Position numbers and translations under genes: made by a program
Part shown: positions 1 through 6,133 of the stretch, in pieces
Layout of the letters: each line of letters starts with the position of its first letter
Position numbering within the stretch: position 1 is the first letter of the stretch
Notes under the pieces: generated by a model
What the model saw: the letters and a program-made list of their open reading frames with translations, nothing else
What the model was told of the DNA's origin: nothing
Databases searched by the model: none
Source of the DNA: an uncultured Clostridia bacterium
GTDB taxonomy: Bacteria; Bacillota; Clostridia; Oscillospirales; Butyricicoccaceae
Length of the DNA stretch: 7,644 nucleotides
Direction: 5' to 3'
NCBI GenBank assembly: GCA_910589115.1
Contig: CAJUSB010000140.1
Span: 1 to 7,644, forward strand

Positions 1-128
1 CCCCAGACCCCGAGATGCTTACGCATCTCCGCTTCGCCTGCGGGCGGGACGGGGGACTGGGTTCGGCGTAGTTGTATTTTCGCCGTAGACCTGCCCGCCA
101 TAAGGACAGCGGGCAGGTCGGTTTACTG
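1..128 (-). repeat. Intergenic structured repeat, copy A (inverted, cut by window edge)
   Basis: Read on the minus strand, this copy starts with CAGTAAACC (128-120). A perfect 11-bp hairpin follows (119-88, 32 bases in all, 10-base loop TGTCCTTATG), then a 32-base variable spacer, then the conserved GC-rich core from five Cs at 55-51 to the window edge. The core contains a GAGATGC/GCATCTC hairpin (29-12) and ends in GGGGTCTGGGG at base 1, so the rest lies outside the window. The spacer has a small CGGCG/CGCCG hairpin of its own. Copies B and C have the same order of parts on the plus strand. It lies just beyond the tRNA-Gly terminator and contains no credible gene. The function is unknown to me. 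Confidence 0.85.
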
Positions 129-138
129 ATTCGTTTAT

Positions 139-174
139 AAAAAAATAATACGGCGAAACATCTGTTCGCCGTAT
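139..174 (-). terminator. Rho-independent terminator after tRNA-Gly
   Basis: On the minus strand a perfect 10-bp stem, ATACGGCGAA with TTCGCCGTAT (174-165 and 157-148), encloses a 7-base loop. It is followed by TA and seven Ts (145-139). It begins 9 bases past the encoded CCA end of the tRNA. It is the only hairpin in the window with a proper T-tract, so it probably ends the tRNA transcript and any read-through from gatCAB. Confidence 0.93.
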
Positions 175-182
175 CTTATGAT

Positions 183-256
183 TGGAGCGGATGAAGGGAA
201 TCGAACCCTCATAGCCAGCTTGGGAAGCTGGAGTTTTGCCACTAAACTACACCCGC
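183..256 (-). tRNA. tRNA-Gly, anticodon CCC
   Basis: The 74 bases fold into a complete cloverleaf. The acceptor stem is GCGGGTG/CATCCGC with one G-T pair, the D-stem is GTTT/AAAC, and the anticodon stem is CCAGC/GCTGG with loop TTCCCAA. The T-arm is GAGGG/CCCTT around TTCGATT. Discriminator T and an encoded CCA end the gene. The loop places CCC at positions 34-36, which reads the glycine codon GGG. From memory, the sequence is very close to the E. coli glycine CCC isoacceptor. It has its own strong promoter 12 bases upstream and a terminator 9 bases downstream, and lies on the same strand as gatB. Confidence 0.97.
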
Positions 257-267
257 GAGCATGTTTT

Positions 268-296
268 ATTATACATGCTGCGGGATGTTTTGTCAA
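268..296 (-). promoter_or_regulatory. Consensus sigma-A promoter of tRNA-Gly
   Basis: The minus strand has TTGACA (296-291), a 17-base spacer and TATAAT (273-268), matching the housekeeping consensus at every position. Transcription should start near 261-260, only about four bases before the mature tRNA 5' end at 256. This fits a strong stable-RNA promoter with almost no leader. Confidence 0.95.
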
Positions 297-306
297 GCGG
301 TGTTTC

Positions 307-328
307 ATAAATTTCCCGGGAAATTTAT
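307..328. repeat. Perfect 22-base palindrome between gatB and the tRNA promoter
   Basis: ATAAATTTCCC (307-317) is followed directly by its exact inverse complement (318-328), with CCCGGG at the centre. It begins 17 bases past the gatB stop and ends 11 bases before the tRNA -35 box. In the gatB transcript the TTTCCCGGG half can instead pair with CCCGGAGAAA just upstream (342-333), giving a 9-bp stem with one bulged A. No T-run follows either hairpin, so strong intrinsic termination is doubtful. It could be an operator, a 3'-end stabiliser or a weak terminator. Confidence 0.6.
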
Positions 329-344
329 TTCGTTTCTCCGGGTA

Positions 345-1775
345 TTACAGCTTTGCTAGCTCGGCGGCAAGCAGCTGGTTAATCAGTTTCGGATTGCCTT
401 GCCCCTTGGAGGCTTTCATGCACTGTCCGACAAGGAAACCAGTTACATTTTTACCGTTTTTATAGTCGTTTACAGCCTTTTCGTTCTTTGCAAGCACCTC
501 CTGAACAATCGCAAGGATTGCGTCTTCGTCAGAAACCTGCTTGAGTCCAAGGCGTTCTACAATTTTTTCAGCGGTTTCGTCTGTCTCGAACAGCTGAACA
601 AGTACCTTTTTGCCCGCATTGCCGGAAATCGTCCCGCTGTCAATCAGGCAAATCAGGTCTACCAGCTTTTCTGCGGTGAGGGCGGTTTGTTCCAGGCTTT
701 TTTCGGTATCGTTGAGGTACTTTGAAATGTCAGACAGAATCCAGTTGGCTGCTGCCTTTGGTTTGACCTTTCCGGAGGCTGCCGCTGCATCCAGCATGGT
801 TGCCTTGGCAAAGGAATCCGATAACTGACGCGCTTCCATTGCGGTCATGCCGTATTCGTTCAGGTAGCGTTCGTATCGGCTGACCGGCAGCTCGGGAATC
901 TCTGCGCGGATACGTTCAAGCCATGCATCATCAATCTCAACAGCAATCAGGTCGGGATCGGGGAAGTAGCGGTAGTCCTGTGCATCTTCTTTGGTACGCA
1001 TGACGGTATTTTTCATTTTGACATCGTCCCAGCGGCGGGTTTCCTGCTGGACCGTACCGCCAGCTTCGACCAGCTCGATTTGACGTTTGACTTCGTAGTC
1101 AATCGCACGCACCGCACCGGAAAAGGTATTGACGTTTTTCATCTCTACACGGGTGCCAAGTTCTGTGCTGCCCTCCGGACGGATGGAAACATTGATATCA
1201 CAGCGGATAGAACCTTCCTCCATTTTGCAGTCGCAGATGTCCAGATAAGACAGGGTGGTCTTTATCGTTTCCAGGAATTCCTTGGCTTCTGCCGATGAAC
1301 GCAGGTCAGGCCGCGTGACCATTTCAATCAGCGGTACGCCGCAGCGGTTGAAATCTACGACAGTACCGTCAATCTCTTCGTGCAGCAGTTTGCCCGCATC
1401 TTCTTCAAAATGAATGCGCTCCAAACGGCAGCACTTCTTTTCACCATCTACATAAAAGTAGACTTCACCATTCTCGCAGATGGGTACATCAAACTGGGAG
1501 ATTTGATAGGCTTTCGGCAGGTCGGGATAGAAATAATTTTTCCGGTCGGCTTTGCACAGCTGATTGATTGTGCAGCCGGTCGCAAGGCCCATTTTAGCCG
1601 CGTAATGCACAACCTGACGGTTGAGCACCGGCAGTGCGCCGGGCATACCTGTACATACCGGGCAAGTGTTCTGGTTAATGCCCGCGCCGAATTTCGCCGG
1701 GCAGCTGCAATAAATCTTGCTCTTGGTGGACAGCTCCGCGTGCACCTCAAGGCCAATGACAGCTTCGTATCTCAT
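345..1775 (-). CDS. gatB: Aspartyl/glutamyl-tRNA(Asn/Gln) amidotransferase subunit B
   Basis: GatB (476 aa, normal length) is the tRNA-binding and kinase-like subunit of the cytosolic GatCAB amidotransferase. It activates the side chain of Glu on tRNA(Gln), or Asp on tRNA(Asn), with ATP before ammonia from GatA is added. The N-terminal signature YEAVIGLEVHAEL contains H12, a metal-site residue in the family. C23, C25, C38 and C41 match the usual zinc-site cysteines, and CTGMPGALPVLN follows. The acidic HFEED segment (about 122-126) and E151 fit the catalytic metal site. The last 140 residues or so form the helical plus YqeY-like tail, ending in a GNPKLINQLL motif typical of the family. The ATG has a GGAGGG site 9 bases upstream, joined to the gatA stop codon as TAAGGAGGG. 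Only 15 bases separate it from gatA, so translation is likely coupled. No frameshift or missing key residue is seen. Confidence 0.98.
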   Translation of the reverse strand: MRYEAVIGLEVHAELSTKSKIYCSCPAKFGAGINQNTCPVCTGMPGALPVLNRQVVHYAAKMGLATGCTINQLCKADRKNYFYPDLPKAYQISQFDVPICENGEVYFYVDGEKKCCRLERIHFEEDAGKLLHEEIDGTVVDFNRCGVPLIEMVTRPDLRSSAEAKEFLETIKTTLSYLDICDCKMEEGSIRCDINVSIRPEGSTELGTRVEMKNVNTFSGAVRAIDYEVKRQIELVEAGGTVQQETRRWDDVKMKNTVMRTKEDAQDYRYFPDPDLIAVEIDDAWLERIRAEIPELPVSRYERYLNEYGMTAMEARQLSDSFAKATMLDAAAASGKVKPKAAANWILSDISKYLNDTEKSLEQTALTAEKLVDLICLIDSGTISGNAGKKVLVQLFETDETAEKIVERLGLKQVSDEDAILAIVQEVLAKNEKAVNDYKNGKNVTGFLVGQCMKASKGQGNPKLINQLLAAELAKL

Positions 1776-1790
1776 TTTGAAAAACCCTCC

Positions 1791-3257
1791 TTACAGTGCC
1801 GCGATCAGATTACGCAGACCGCTGGCCTGCTCAAATGCAAGCCCGGCATTCATCAGCGTCTGCTCGCCAAAGCGCGGGCCGATCAGCTGCATCCCAATCG
1901 GCAGCTTGCCCCCGTCAAAGCCGCACGGCTGTACCAATGCAGGCAGCCCGGCAATGTTTACCGAAACCGTGCAGATATCGCCTGCATACATTTCCAGCGG
2001 GTCCGCCGTGCGGGAACCCAATTCATAGGCAGTGGTTGGCGCAACCGGCGTTAAAATTACGTCGCACTTTTCAAATGCCCCCGCAAATTCAGCACGGATT
2101 TTACGCTGTGCAGCACGCGCTTTCTTATAGTAGGCATCGTAATAACCGGATGACAGTACATAGGTGCCCAGCATGATGCGCCGCTGTACCTCCTGACCAA
2201 AGCCCTGGGAACGTGACTTTACATAGATATCCAGCAGTTCTTCACAGCCTTCGGCGCGGTAGCCGTATTTTACACCGTCAAACCGGGCCAGATTAGAGGA
2301 AGCCTCCGCCGATGACAGAATATAATAAATCGGCAGGGCATATTCAACCAGCGGAAGCGAGATTTCAAAAACCTCTGCACCAAGGGAACGATAGGTTTCT
2401 GCTGCTGCAAGCACACTGCTGCGCACTTCGTCTGAAATTCCTGCGCCGAAATATTCTTTCGGCAGGCCAATACGAAGGCCTTTCACATTGGCATTCAGTC
2501 CCGCACGCAGGGAACCCTCAAACGGGGTCTGTACCGAGGTGGAATCATGCTGTGGATCGTAACCAGTAATTGCATCCATGAGCAGTGCCGCATCCTCTAC
2601 CGTGCGGGCAAATGGGCCAATCTGGTCAAGCGACGATGCAAATGCAATCAGGCCATAGCGGGAAACTGCGCCATAGGTCGGCTTGAGACCAACCACACCA
2701 CAAAAAGCCGCAGGCTGACGAATGGAACCGCCAGTGTCTGAACCGAGCGACAGCGGCACTTCACCAGCGGCAACCACTGCCGCCGAACCGCCGGAGGAAC
2801 CACCAGGTACATGATTCAGCCCATGCGGATTATGCGTGACCTTCATCGCAGAATTTTCACATGAAGAACCCATTGCAAATTCGTCCATATTGCACTTGCC
2901 GGTAATGACCGCGCCATGTGCGGACAGCTTTTCAATAACCGTCGCGTTGTACGGCGGAACAAAATTATACAACATTTTGGATGCACAGGTTGTCAGCAGC
3001 CCTTCAGTGCAGATGTTATCCTTAATCGCTACCGGGATACCGGCCAGCGGCGAAAGCGCTTCACCAGCAGCACGCTTATTGTCAATCGTTTCGGCAGCTT
3101 CGATTGCCTGCTGCCCGGCGACAGTAATATAAGCACCAACCTTTTCGTCTGTTTCCGCAGTTCTTGCCAGAGCAGCCTGCGTCAACTCGACTGCGCTGAC
3201 TTCCTTTTTCGTCAGCATTTCGGACAGCTCCGCCGCCGTCTTTTTCATCAGTTCCAT
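1791..3257 (-). CDS. gatA: Aspartyl/glutamyl-tRNA(Asn/Gln) amidotransferase subunit A
   Basis: GatA (488 aa) is the amidase-signature subunit that hydrolyses glutamine and passes ammonia to GatB. It shows GIPVAIKDN, PGGSSGGSAA and SLGSDTGGSIRQPA in order. With the ATG at 3257 the Ser-cisSer-Lys triad falls at K79, S154 and S178, the numbering I recall for Staphylococcus aureus GatA. The C-terminal half carries RFDG, RRIMLGTYVLSSGYYDAYY and NIAGLPALVQPCG, all typical of GatA and not of unrelated amidases. A longer reading from GTG at 3266 (three more residues) is open, but that GTG lies within the Shine-Dalgarno itself; a further ATG is at 3248. gatC ends 15 bases upstream and gatB begins 15 bases downstream, so the three subunits are made from one message. 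Confidence 0.97.
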   Translation of the reverse strand: MELMKKTAAELSEMLTKKEVSAVELTQAALARTAETDEKVGAYITVAGQQAIEAAETIDNKRAAGEALSPLAGIPVAIKDNICTEGLLTTCASKMLYNFVPPYNATVIEKLSAHGAVITGKCNMDEFAMGSSCENSAMKVTHNPHGLNHVPGGSSGGSAAVVAAGEVPLSLGSDTGGSIRQPAAFCGVVGLKPTYGAVSRYGLIAFASSLDQIGPFARTVEDAALLMDAITGYDPQHDSTSVQTPFEGSLRAGLNANVKGLRIGLPKEYFGAGISDEVRSSVLAAAETYRSLGAEVFEISLPLVEYALPIYYILSSAEASSNLARFDGVKYGYRAEGCEELLDIYVKSRSQGFGQEVQRRIMLGTYVLSSGYYDAYYKKARAAQRKIRAEFAGAFEKCDVILTPVAPTTAYELGSRTADPLEMYAGDICTVSVNIAGLPALVQPCGFDGGKLPIGMQLIGPRFGEQTLMNAGLAFEQASGLRNLIAAL

Positions 3258-3263
3258 CAGTTC

Positions 3264-3270
3264 CACCTCC
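3264..3270 (-). promoter_or_regulatory. Shine-Dalgarno that fixes the gatA start
   Basis: GGAGGTG (3270-3264) stands 6 bases before the ATG at 3257. The alternative GTG (3266-3264) is part of this motif, so it cannot serve as the start and be the binding site at once. The repeated GAACTGATG after it (3263-3255 and 3254-3246) gives a second ATG, 9 bases further on. Confidence 0.85.
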
Positions 3271-3272
3271 TT

Positions 3273-3560
3273 TTATTCTACCACACGGGGCACACTCACA
3301 CCGCCCGCCTCAAATGTAGGCGCATTCGGTGCAATCAGCTTATCAGGCGTAAATGTCTGCACCGGCACGTCCTCATGAAAAGCATTCTTGCGCTCAGCAT
3401 CAATGACATCACTGATATCATCTAAATGCAGCTCCTGGAGCTTGTCTACCATGCCAACAATGCCCTGCATATCCTCTGCCAGCCGGTCAAAAATACCGCC
3501 GGTCGAGTCGAGCCGCGCCAATACGGCAATATGCTCGATTTCTTGTCTTGTAATTGCCAA
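3273..3560 (-). CDS. gatC: Aspartyl/glutamyl-tRNA(Asn/Gln) amidotransferase subunit C
   Basis: GatC (95 aa) is the small subunit that wraps around GatA and GatB and stabilises the heterotrimer. The family pattern is visible: ITRQEIEHIAVLARLD at the N-terminus, a middle helix ending in MVDKLQELHLDDISDV, and a C-terminal stretch with FHEDVPVQTFTPDKLIAPNAP then VSVPRVVE. The start codon is TTG at 3560, with AGGAGGAG 6 bases upstream (3574-3567). The next in-frame Met is about 30 residues in and would delete the conserved first helix, so the TTG is convincing. It is the first gene of gatCAB. Upstream, a weak promoter-like TAATAT stands near 3605 without a good -35 box, so transcription may partly come from ligA. 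Confidence 0.95.
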   Translation of the reverse strand: MAITRQEIEHIAVLARLDSTGGIFDRLAEDMQGIVGMVDKLQELHLDDISDVIDAERKNAFHEDVPVQTFTPDKLIAPNAPTFEAGGVSVPRVVE

Positions 3561-3642
3561 TTCAATCTCCTCCTGAATCTATAGGATTTGGTGAAATACC
3601 TATATTACATAAAAAATAATCCCGGAATTACTTCGGTCTGTG

Positions 3643-3833
3643 CAGTCCGCCGACCAGCCTGCCCTCCTTTTGGCAGGCTGGTCAGCACCGCAATATCGAT
3701 TGCTGATGCACCAAAATCCCCCGTCCCGCCCGCAGGCGAGGCAGAGATGCTGACGCATCTCGGGGTCTGGGGCTAAGGCCCCAGCGGGTGCAGGGCAGAG
3801 CCCGCCGGGAGTCCAGAGGGCGGAGCCCTTTGG
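3643..3833 (+). repeat. Intergenic structured repeat, copy B (most complete)
   Basis: This copy fills most of the 297 bases between ligA and gatC. It has CAGTCCGCC, then a 32-base hairpin with a 12-bp stem (3652-3663 with 3672-3683). A 34-base spacer holds a GCAAT/ATTGC mini-hairpin, and the conserved core begins with five Cs at 3718. Core hairpins are GAGATGC/GCATCTC (3744-3761, loop TGAC) and CTGGGGC/GCCCCAG (3767-3784, loop TAAG). A 21-base module at 3789-3809 is absent from copy C. The element closes with a 9-bp hairpin, CCAGAGGGC/GCCCTTTGG (3813-3833, one G-T pair). The 85-residue open frame across it is a by-product. No T-run follows the hairpins toward gatC, so its value as a ligA terminator is uncertain. 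Confidence 0.88.
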
Positions 3834-3872
3834 TGCCCGCCGCATAGGCGCGGGCACTTACGGGGTGCCCGC
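3833..3872 (-). other. Two mutually exclusive hairpins at the ligA stop codon
   Basis: In the ligA message, GTGCCCGC (3857-3850) immediately follows the stop codon. It can pair with GCGGGCAC inside the last codons of ligA (3872-3865, loop CCCGTAA, which includes the stop). It can instead pair with GCGGGCAC downstream (3840-3833, 9-base loop). Both stems are perfect 8-bp and share one arm, so only one can form at a time. No T-tract follows. Confidence 0.7.
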
Positions 3873-5876
3873 CGCCATGCGCAGGAATTCCTCTTCGGTC
3901 AGTACCGGAATGCCTAGATCTGCCGCCTTTTGCAGCTTCGAGCCAGCAGCTTCCCCTGCTACTACATAACTGGTCTTCTTGGAAACAGAGCCGGAGGCTT
4001 TGCCGCCCAGACGTTCAATCAGTTCGTTTGCGTCTTTGCGCGAAAGCGTCGGCAGTGTGCCCGTTACAACAATCGTCTTGCCCGCAAATAAGTCGCTTAC
4101 CGCTGTCTTTTCTCCTGTGAAATTGACGTTCGCTTCCCGCAAACGCTCAATTAAATGCTGCGACTGCTCCTGGCTGCGCCACTGCACAATCGATTGCGCC
4201 GTCGTGCCGCCAATGTCCCGAATCTCAGTCAATTCTTCTTCGGATGCATTCAGCACCGCATCCAAACTGCCAAAATGATTCGACAGAATCTTTCCCGCCT
4301 TTTGCCCAACGTGCCGTATGCCAAAAGCAAACAACAACCGCGATAAATCACGCGTTTTTGATGCCTCTATGCTGTCTATCAGCTTCTTTGCCGATCGCTT
4401 GCCCATACGGTCCAGCTTTTCTACCTGCTCCGCTTCCAGTGCGTAAAGATCAGCCGCCGAACGTATCAGCTCCGCATCAATCAACGCCTGCAATACTGCC
4501 TGCCCACAGCCGTCAATGTCCATCGCGTCCCGCGAGGCAAAATGCATAAGGTTCCGTAAAAGCTGCGCCGGGCATTCCGCACCCGTACACCGCATAGCCG
4601 CTTCCTCTTCATCATCCAGCACCGGCGCACCGCATACCGGACACACCTGCGGCATCTCATACGGAACAGCATCCAATGGACGGCATTCCGGTACAATACG
4701 CAGGATTTCCGGTATGATTTCGCCCGCCTTGCGTACCAGCACCGTGTCGCCTATCCGTACATCTAAAGTCCGGATAAAATCCCGATTATGCAGCGTCGCA
4801 CGCGATACCGTCGTGCCCGCAAGCCGCACCGGTGCAAGCACCGCATTCGGCGTGAGTACGCCAGTACGGCCAACCGTGATTACAATATCTTTCAGCACCG
4901 TTTCCTTTTCCTCCGGCGGGTATTTGTACGCCGCCGCCCAGCGCGGAAACTTTGCCGTCGAGCCCAACACGGCCCGCTGGTCAAATCGATTGACCTTAAC
5001 CACCGCTCCGTCTATATCAAAGCCAAGCTCGCCGCGCGTTTCGCCCATGCGCGTAATTTCAGCACAGACTTCCTCCGCCGTCCCAAACAGCCGGTAAAAC
5101 GGGCTGACCGTAAAGCCCAACGATTTCAAATAATCAAGCGCCTGTACATGGCTTTCGAGCGGCAGCTCGTCACTGTTCTGTATATTAAAACAGAAAATTG
5201 ACAGACGCCGCGCCGCCGTAACCTTACTATCCTTCTGCCGCAGAGAACCCGCCGCCGCATTTCTAGGATTGGCCAACAAAGGCTTTTCCGCAAGCTCCAA
5301 AGCAGCATTCAATTCCTCAAACACCTGCTTTTTCATATAAACCTCGCCGCGTACTATAAGATGCGGCGGCGCACCTTCCAGCCTCTGCGGAATATCTGTA
5401 ATGGTGCGCAGGTTTTCGGTCACGTCTTCGCCGACCTGGCCGTCGCCGCGGGTCGCTCCACGCACAAATACTCCATTTTCATACTCAAGCGCGACGGAAA
5501 GCCCGTCAATCTTGAGTTCAACCACATATTCAGCCTGCTCCGGTATGGGGGTCGTGGATTCTGTTTCTGCCTGCTGTGCAAGCGTCCCCTGTACCCGTTC
5601 AAAAAAATCTTCCAGTTCCTCAAACGAAAATACATCCTGTAGGCTTTCCAGCGGATAGGCGTGCTGTACCTTGGAGAATTTTTCAGACGCTGTCCCTCCA
5701 ACCCGGCGGGTCGGAGATTCCGGGTCCGCATCCTCGGGGTGCGCCGCCTCTAATGCGCGTAGCTCCCGCTGAAGCGTGTCATACTCAAAATCAGTAATCT
5801 CTGGGGCGTCTTCGTCATAATATTTTTGGTTATGATACCGCAGCTGTTCGCGCAGCTCGGATATTCTAGCGTTCAT
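3858..5876 (-). CDS. ligA: NAD-dependent DNA ligase LigA
   Basis: LigA (672 aa, usual length) joins nicks in duplex DNA using NAD+, in Okazaki-fragment maturation and repair. Domain Ia (about 1-60) has YHNQKYYDEDAPEITDFEYD, the NMN-binding part. The adenylation domain has LKIDG with catalytic K122, then RGDGQVGEDVTENLRTI, NPRNAAAGSLRQ and the DIDGAVVKVN motif. An OB-fold follows (VGRTGVLTPNAVLAPV, then GTTVSRATLHN). The zinc site is C412, C415, C430 and C435, then come helix-hairpin-helix repeats and a BRCT domain from about 597. Residues 101-115 form a low-complexity linker that may be a small insertion. The start is ATG 5876 with AAGGAG 6 bases upstream; the open frame runs on to 6197, but that part lacks ligase homology. 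The last residues (MAAGTP) come from DNA resembling the adjoining repeat. In other Firmicutes ligA also lies near gatCAB. Confidence 0.98.
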   Translation of the reverse strand: MNARISELREQLRYHNQKYYDEDAPEITDFEYDTLQRELRALEAAHPEDADPESPTRRVGGTASEKFSKVQHAYPLESLQDVFSFEELEDFFERVQGTLAQQAETESTTPIPEQAEYVVELKIDGLSVALEYENGVFVRGATRGDGQVGEDVTENLRTITDIPQRLEGAPPHLIVRGEVYMKKQVFEELNAALELAEKPLLANPRNAAAGSLRQKDSKVTAARRLSIFCFNIQNSDELPLESHVQALDYLKSLGFTVSPFYRLFGTAEEVCAEITRMGETRGELGFDIDGAVVKVNRFDQRAVLGSTAKFPRWAAAYKYPPEEKETVLKDIVITVGRTGVLTPNAVLAPVRLAGTTVSRATLHNRDFIRTLDVRIGDTVLVRKAGEIIPEILRIVPECRPLDAVPYEMPQVCPVCGAPVLDDEEEAAMRCTGAECPAQLLRNLMHFASRDAMDIDGCGQAVLQALIDAELIRSAADLYALEAEQVEKLDRMGKRSAKKLIDSIEASKTRDLSRLLFAFGIRHVGQKAGKILSNHFGSLDAVLNASEEELTEIRDIGGTTAQSIVQWRSQEQSQHLIERLREANVNFTGEKTAVSDLFAGKTIVVTGTLPTLSRKDANELIERLGGKASGSVSKKTSYVVAGEAAGSKLQKAADLGIPVLTEEEFLRMAAGTP

Positions 5877-5898
5877 GCTCCGCTCCTTTTCCAGTAAA

Positions 5899-5921
5899 TT
5901 GAAATCATGCCATGATTTCAA
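5899..5921. promoter_or_regulatory. 23-base palindrome at the ligA transcription start (candidate operator)
   Basis: TTGAAATCATG (5899-5909) and its exact inverse complement CATGATTTCAA (5911-5921) flank a single C. It lies 10 bases downstream of the ligA -10 box and 10 bases upstream of the Shine-Dalgarno, covering roughly +4 to +26 of the transcript. That position fits a repressor operator or a 5'-leader hairpin (9-bp stem, loop GCC or its complement). I do not recognise it as a LexA, CodY or other known site. Confidence 0.6.
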
Positions 5922-5931
5922 ACACCCTCTT

Positions 5932-5940
5932 ATTATAACA
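5932..5940 (-). promoter_or_regulatory. Extended -10 promoter of ligA
   Basis: The minus strand shows TGTTATAAT (5940-5932), a perfect -10 hexamer with the TG extension. The -35 at 17 bases, TTTCTA, is poor (three of six), which the extended -10 could offset. The expected start near 5925 gives a leader of about 50 bases containing the 5899-5921 palindrome and the ligA ribosome binding site (5888-5883). Confidence 0.75.
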
Positions 5941-5945
5941 AACCT

Positions 5946-6133
5946 GCTGCAATTTAGAAAGAGGGATTTTGCAGTTTTTTGGAGGCGCGAACACGGAAAA
6001 ACAGGCACATTTGCCAGTCCGCAGGGGATAGGTAAGGGCAGGAGGTCTCCCAGTCCGGGAGCTTCCTGCCCGAAAAACGCGTTGTTATCCCTACGCGAGA
6101 TGAATTTCTCTGATGTGAGAAAAAAATTGCAGC
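5946..6133. other. Nested inverted-repeat region, possible structured RNA or MITE
   Basis: This is most of the 379-base gap between the hypothetical gene and ligA. A perfect 10-bp inverted repeat, GCTGCAATTT (5946-5955) with its complement (6124-6133), closes it. Inside are CACAT/ATGTG (6006-6010, 6113-6117), GGGATA/TATCCC (6025-6030, 6086-6091), and a strong near-15-bp hairpin (6036-6051 with 6057-6071, one bulge and one G-T pair on one strand). All are nested, as expected for one folded molecule of about 188 bases. No clear promoter or target-site duplication was found on either strand. The left arm also overlaps the ligA -35 area. The long open frames across it lack ribosome binding sites and recognisable protein character. 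Confidence 0.4.

Noticed and set aside
1380..2054. 224-residue plus-strand open frame opposite gatB and gatA
   Set aside because: It is a shadow of two well-supported genes on the other strand and crosses their junction.
3600..3640. Dedicated gatC promoter (TAATAT near 3605)
   Set aside because: No acceptable -35 box at 16-18 bases; too weak to list as its own feature.
3643..3833. CRISPR array or insertion sequence explanation for the repeats
   Set aside because: The copies are kilobases apart with no regular short spacers, and no transposase gene or target duplication is visible.
3600..3857. 85-residue minus-strand open frame across repeat copy B
   Set aside because: It translates the repeat itself, is rich in Pro, Gly and Cys, has no ribosome binding site, and the repeat's differences preserve structure, not codons.
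6083..6093. Eleven bases matching the left part of the I-SceI homing endonuclease site
   Set aside because: The remaining seven bases do not match and no intron or rRNA is present; treated as coincidence.
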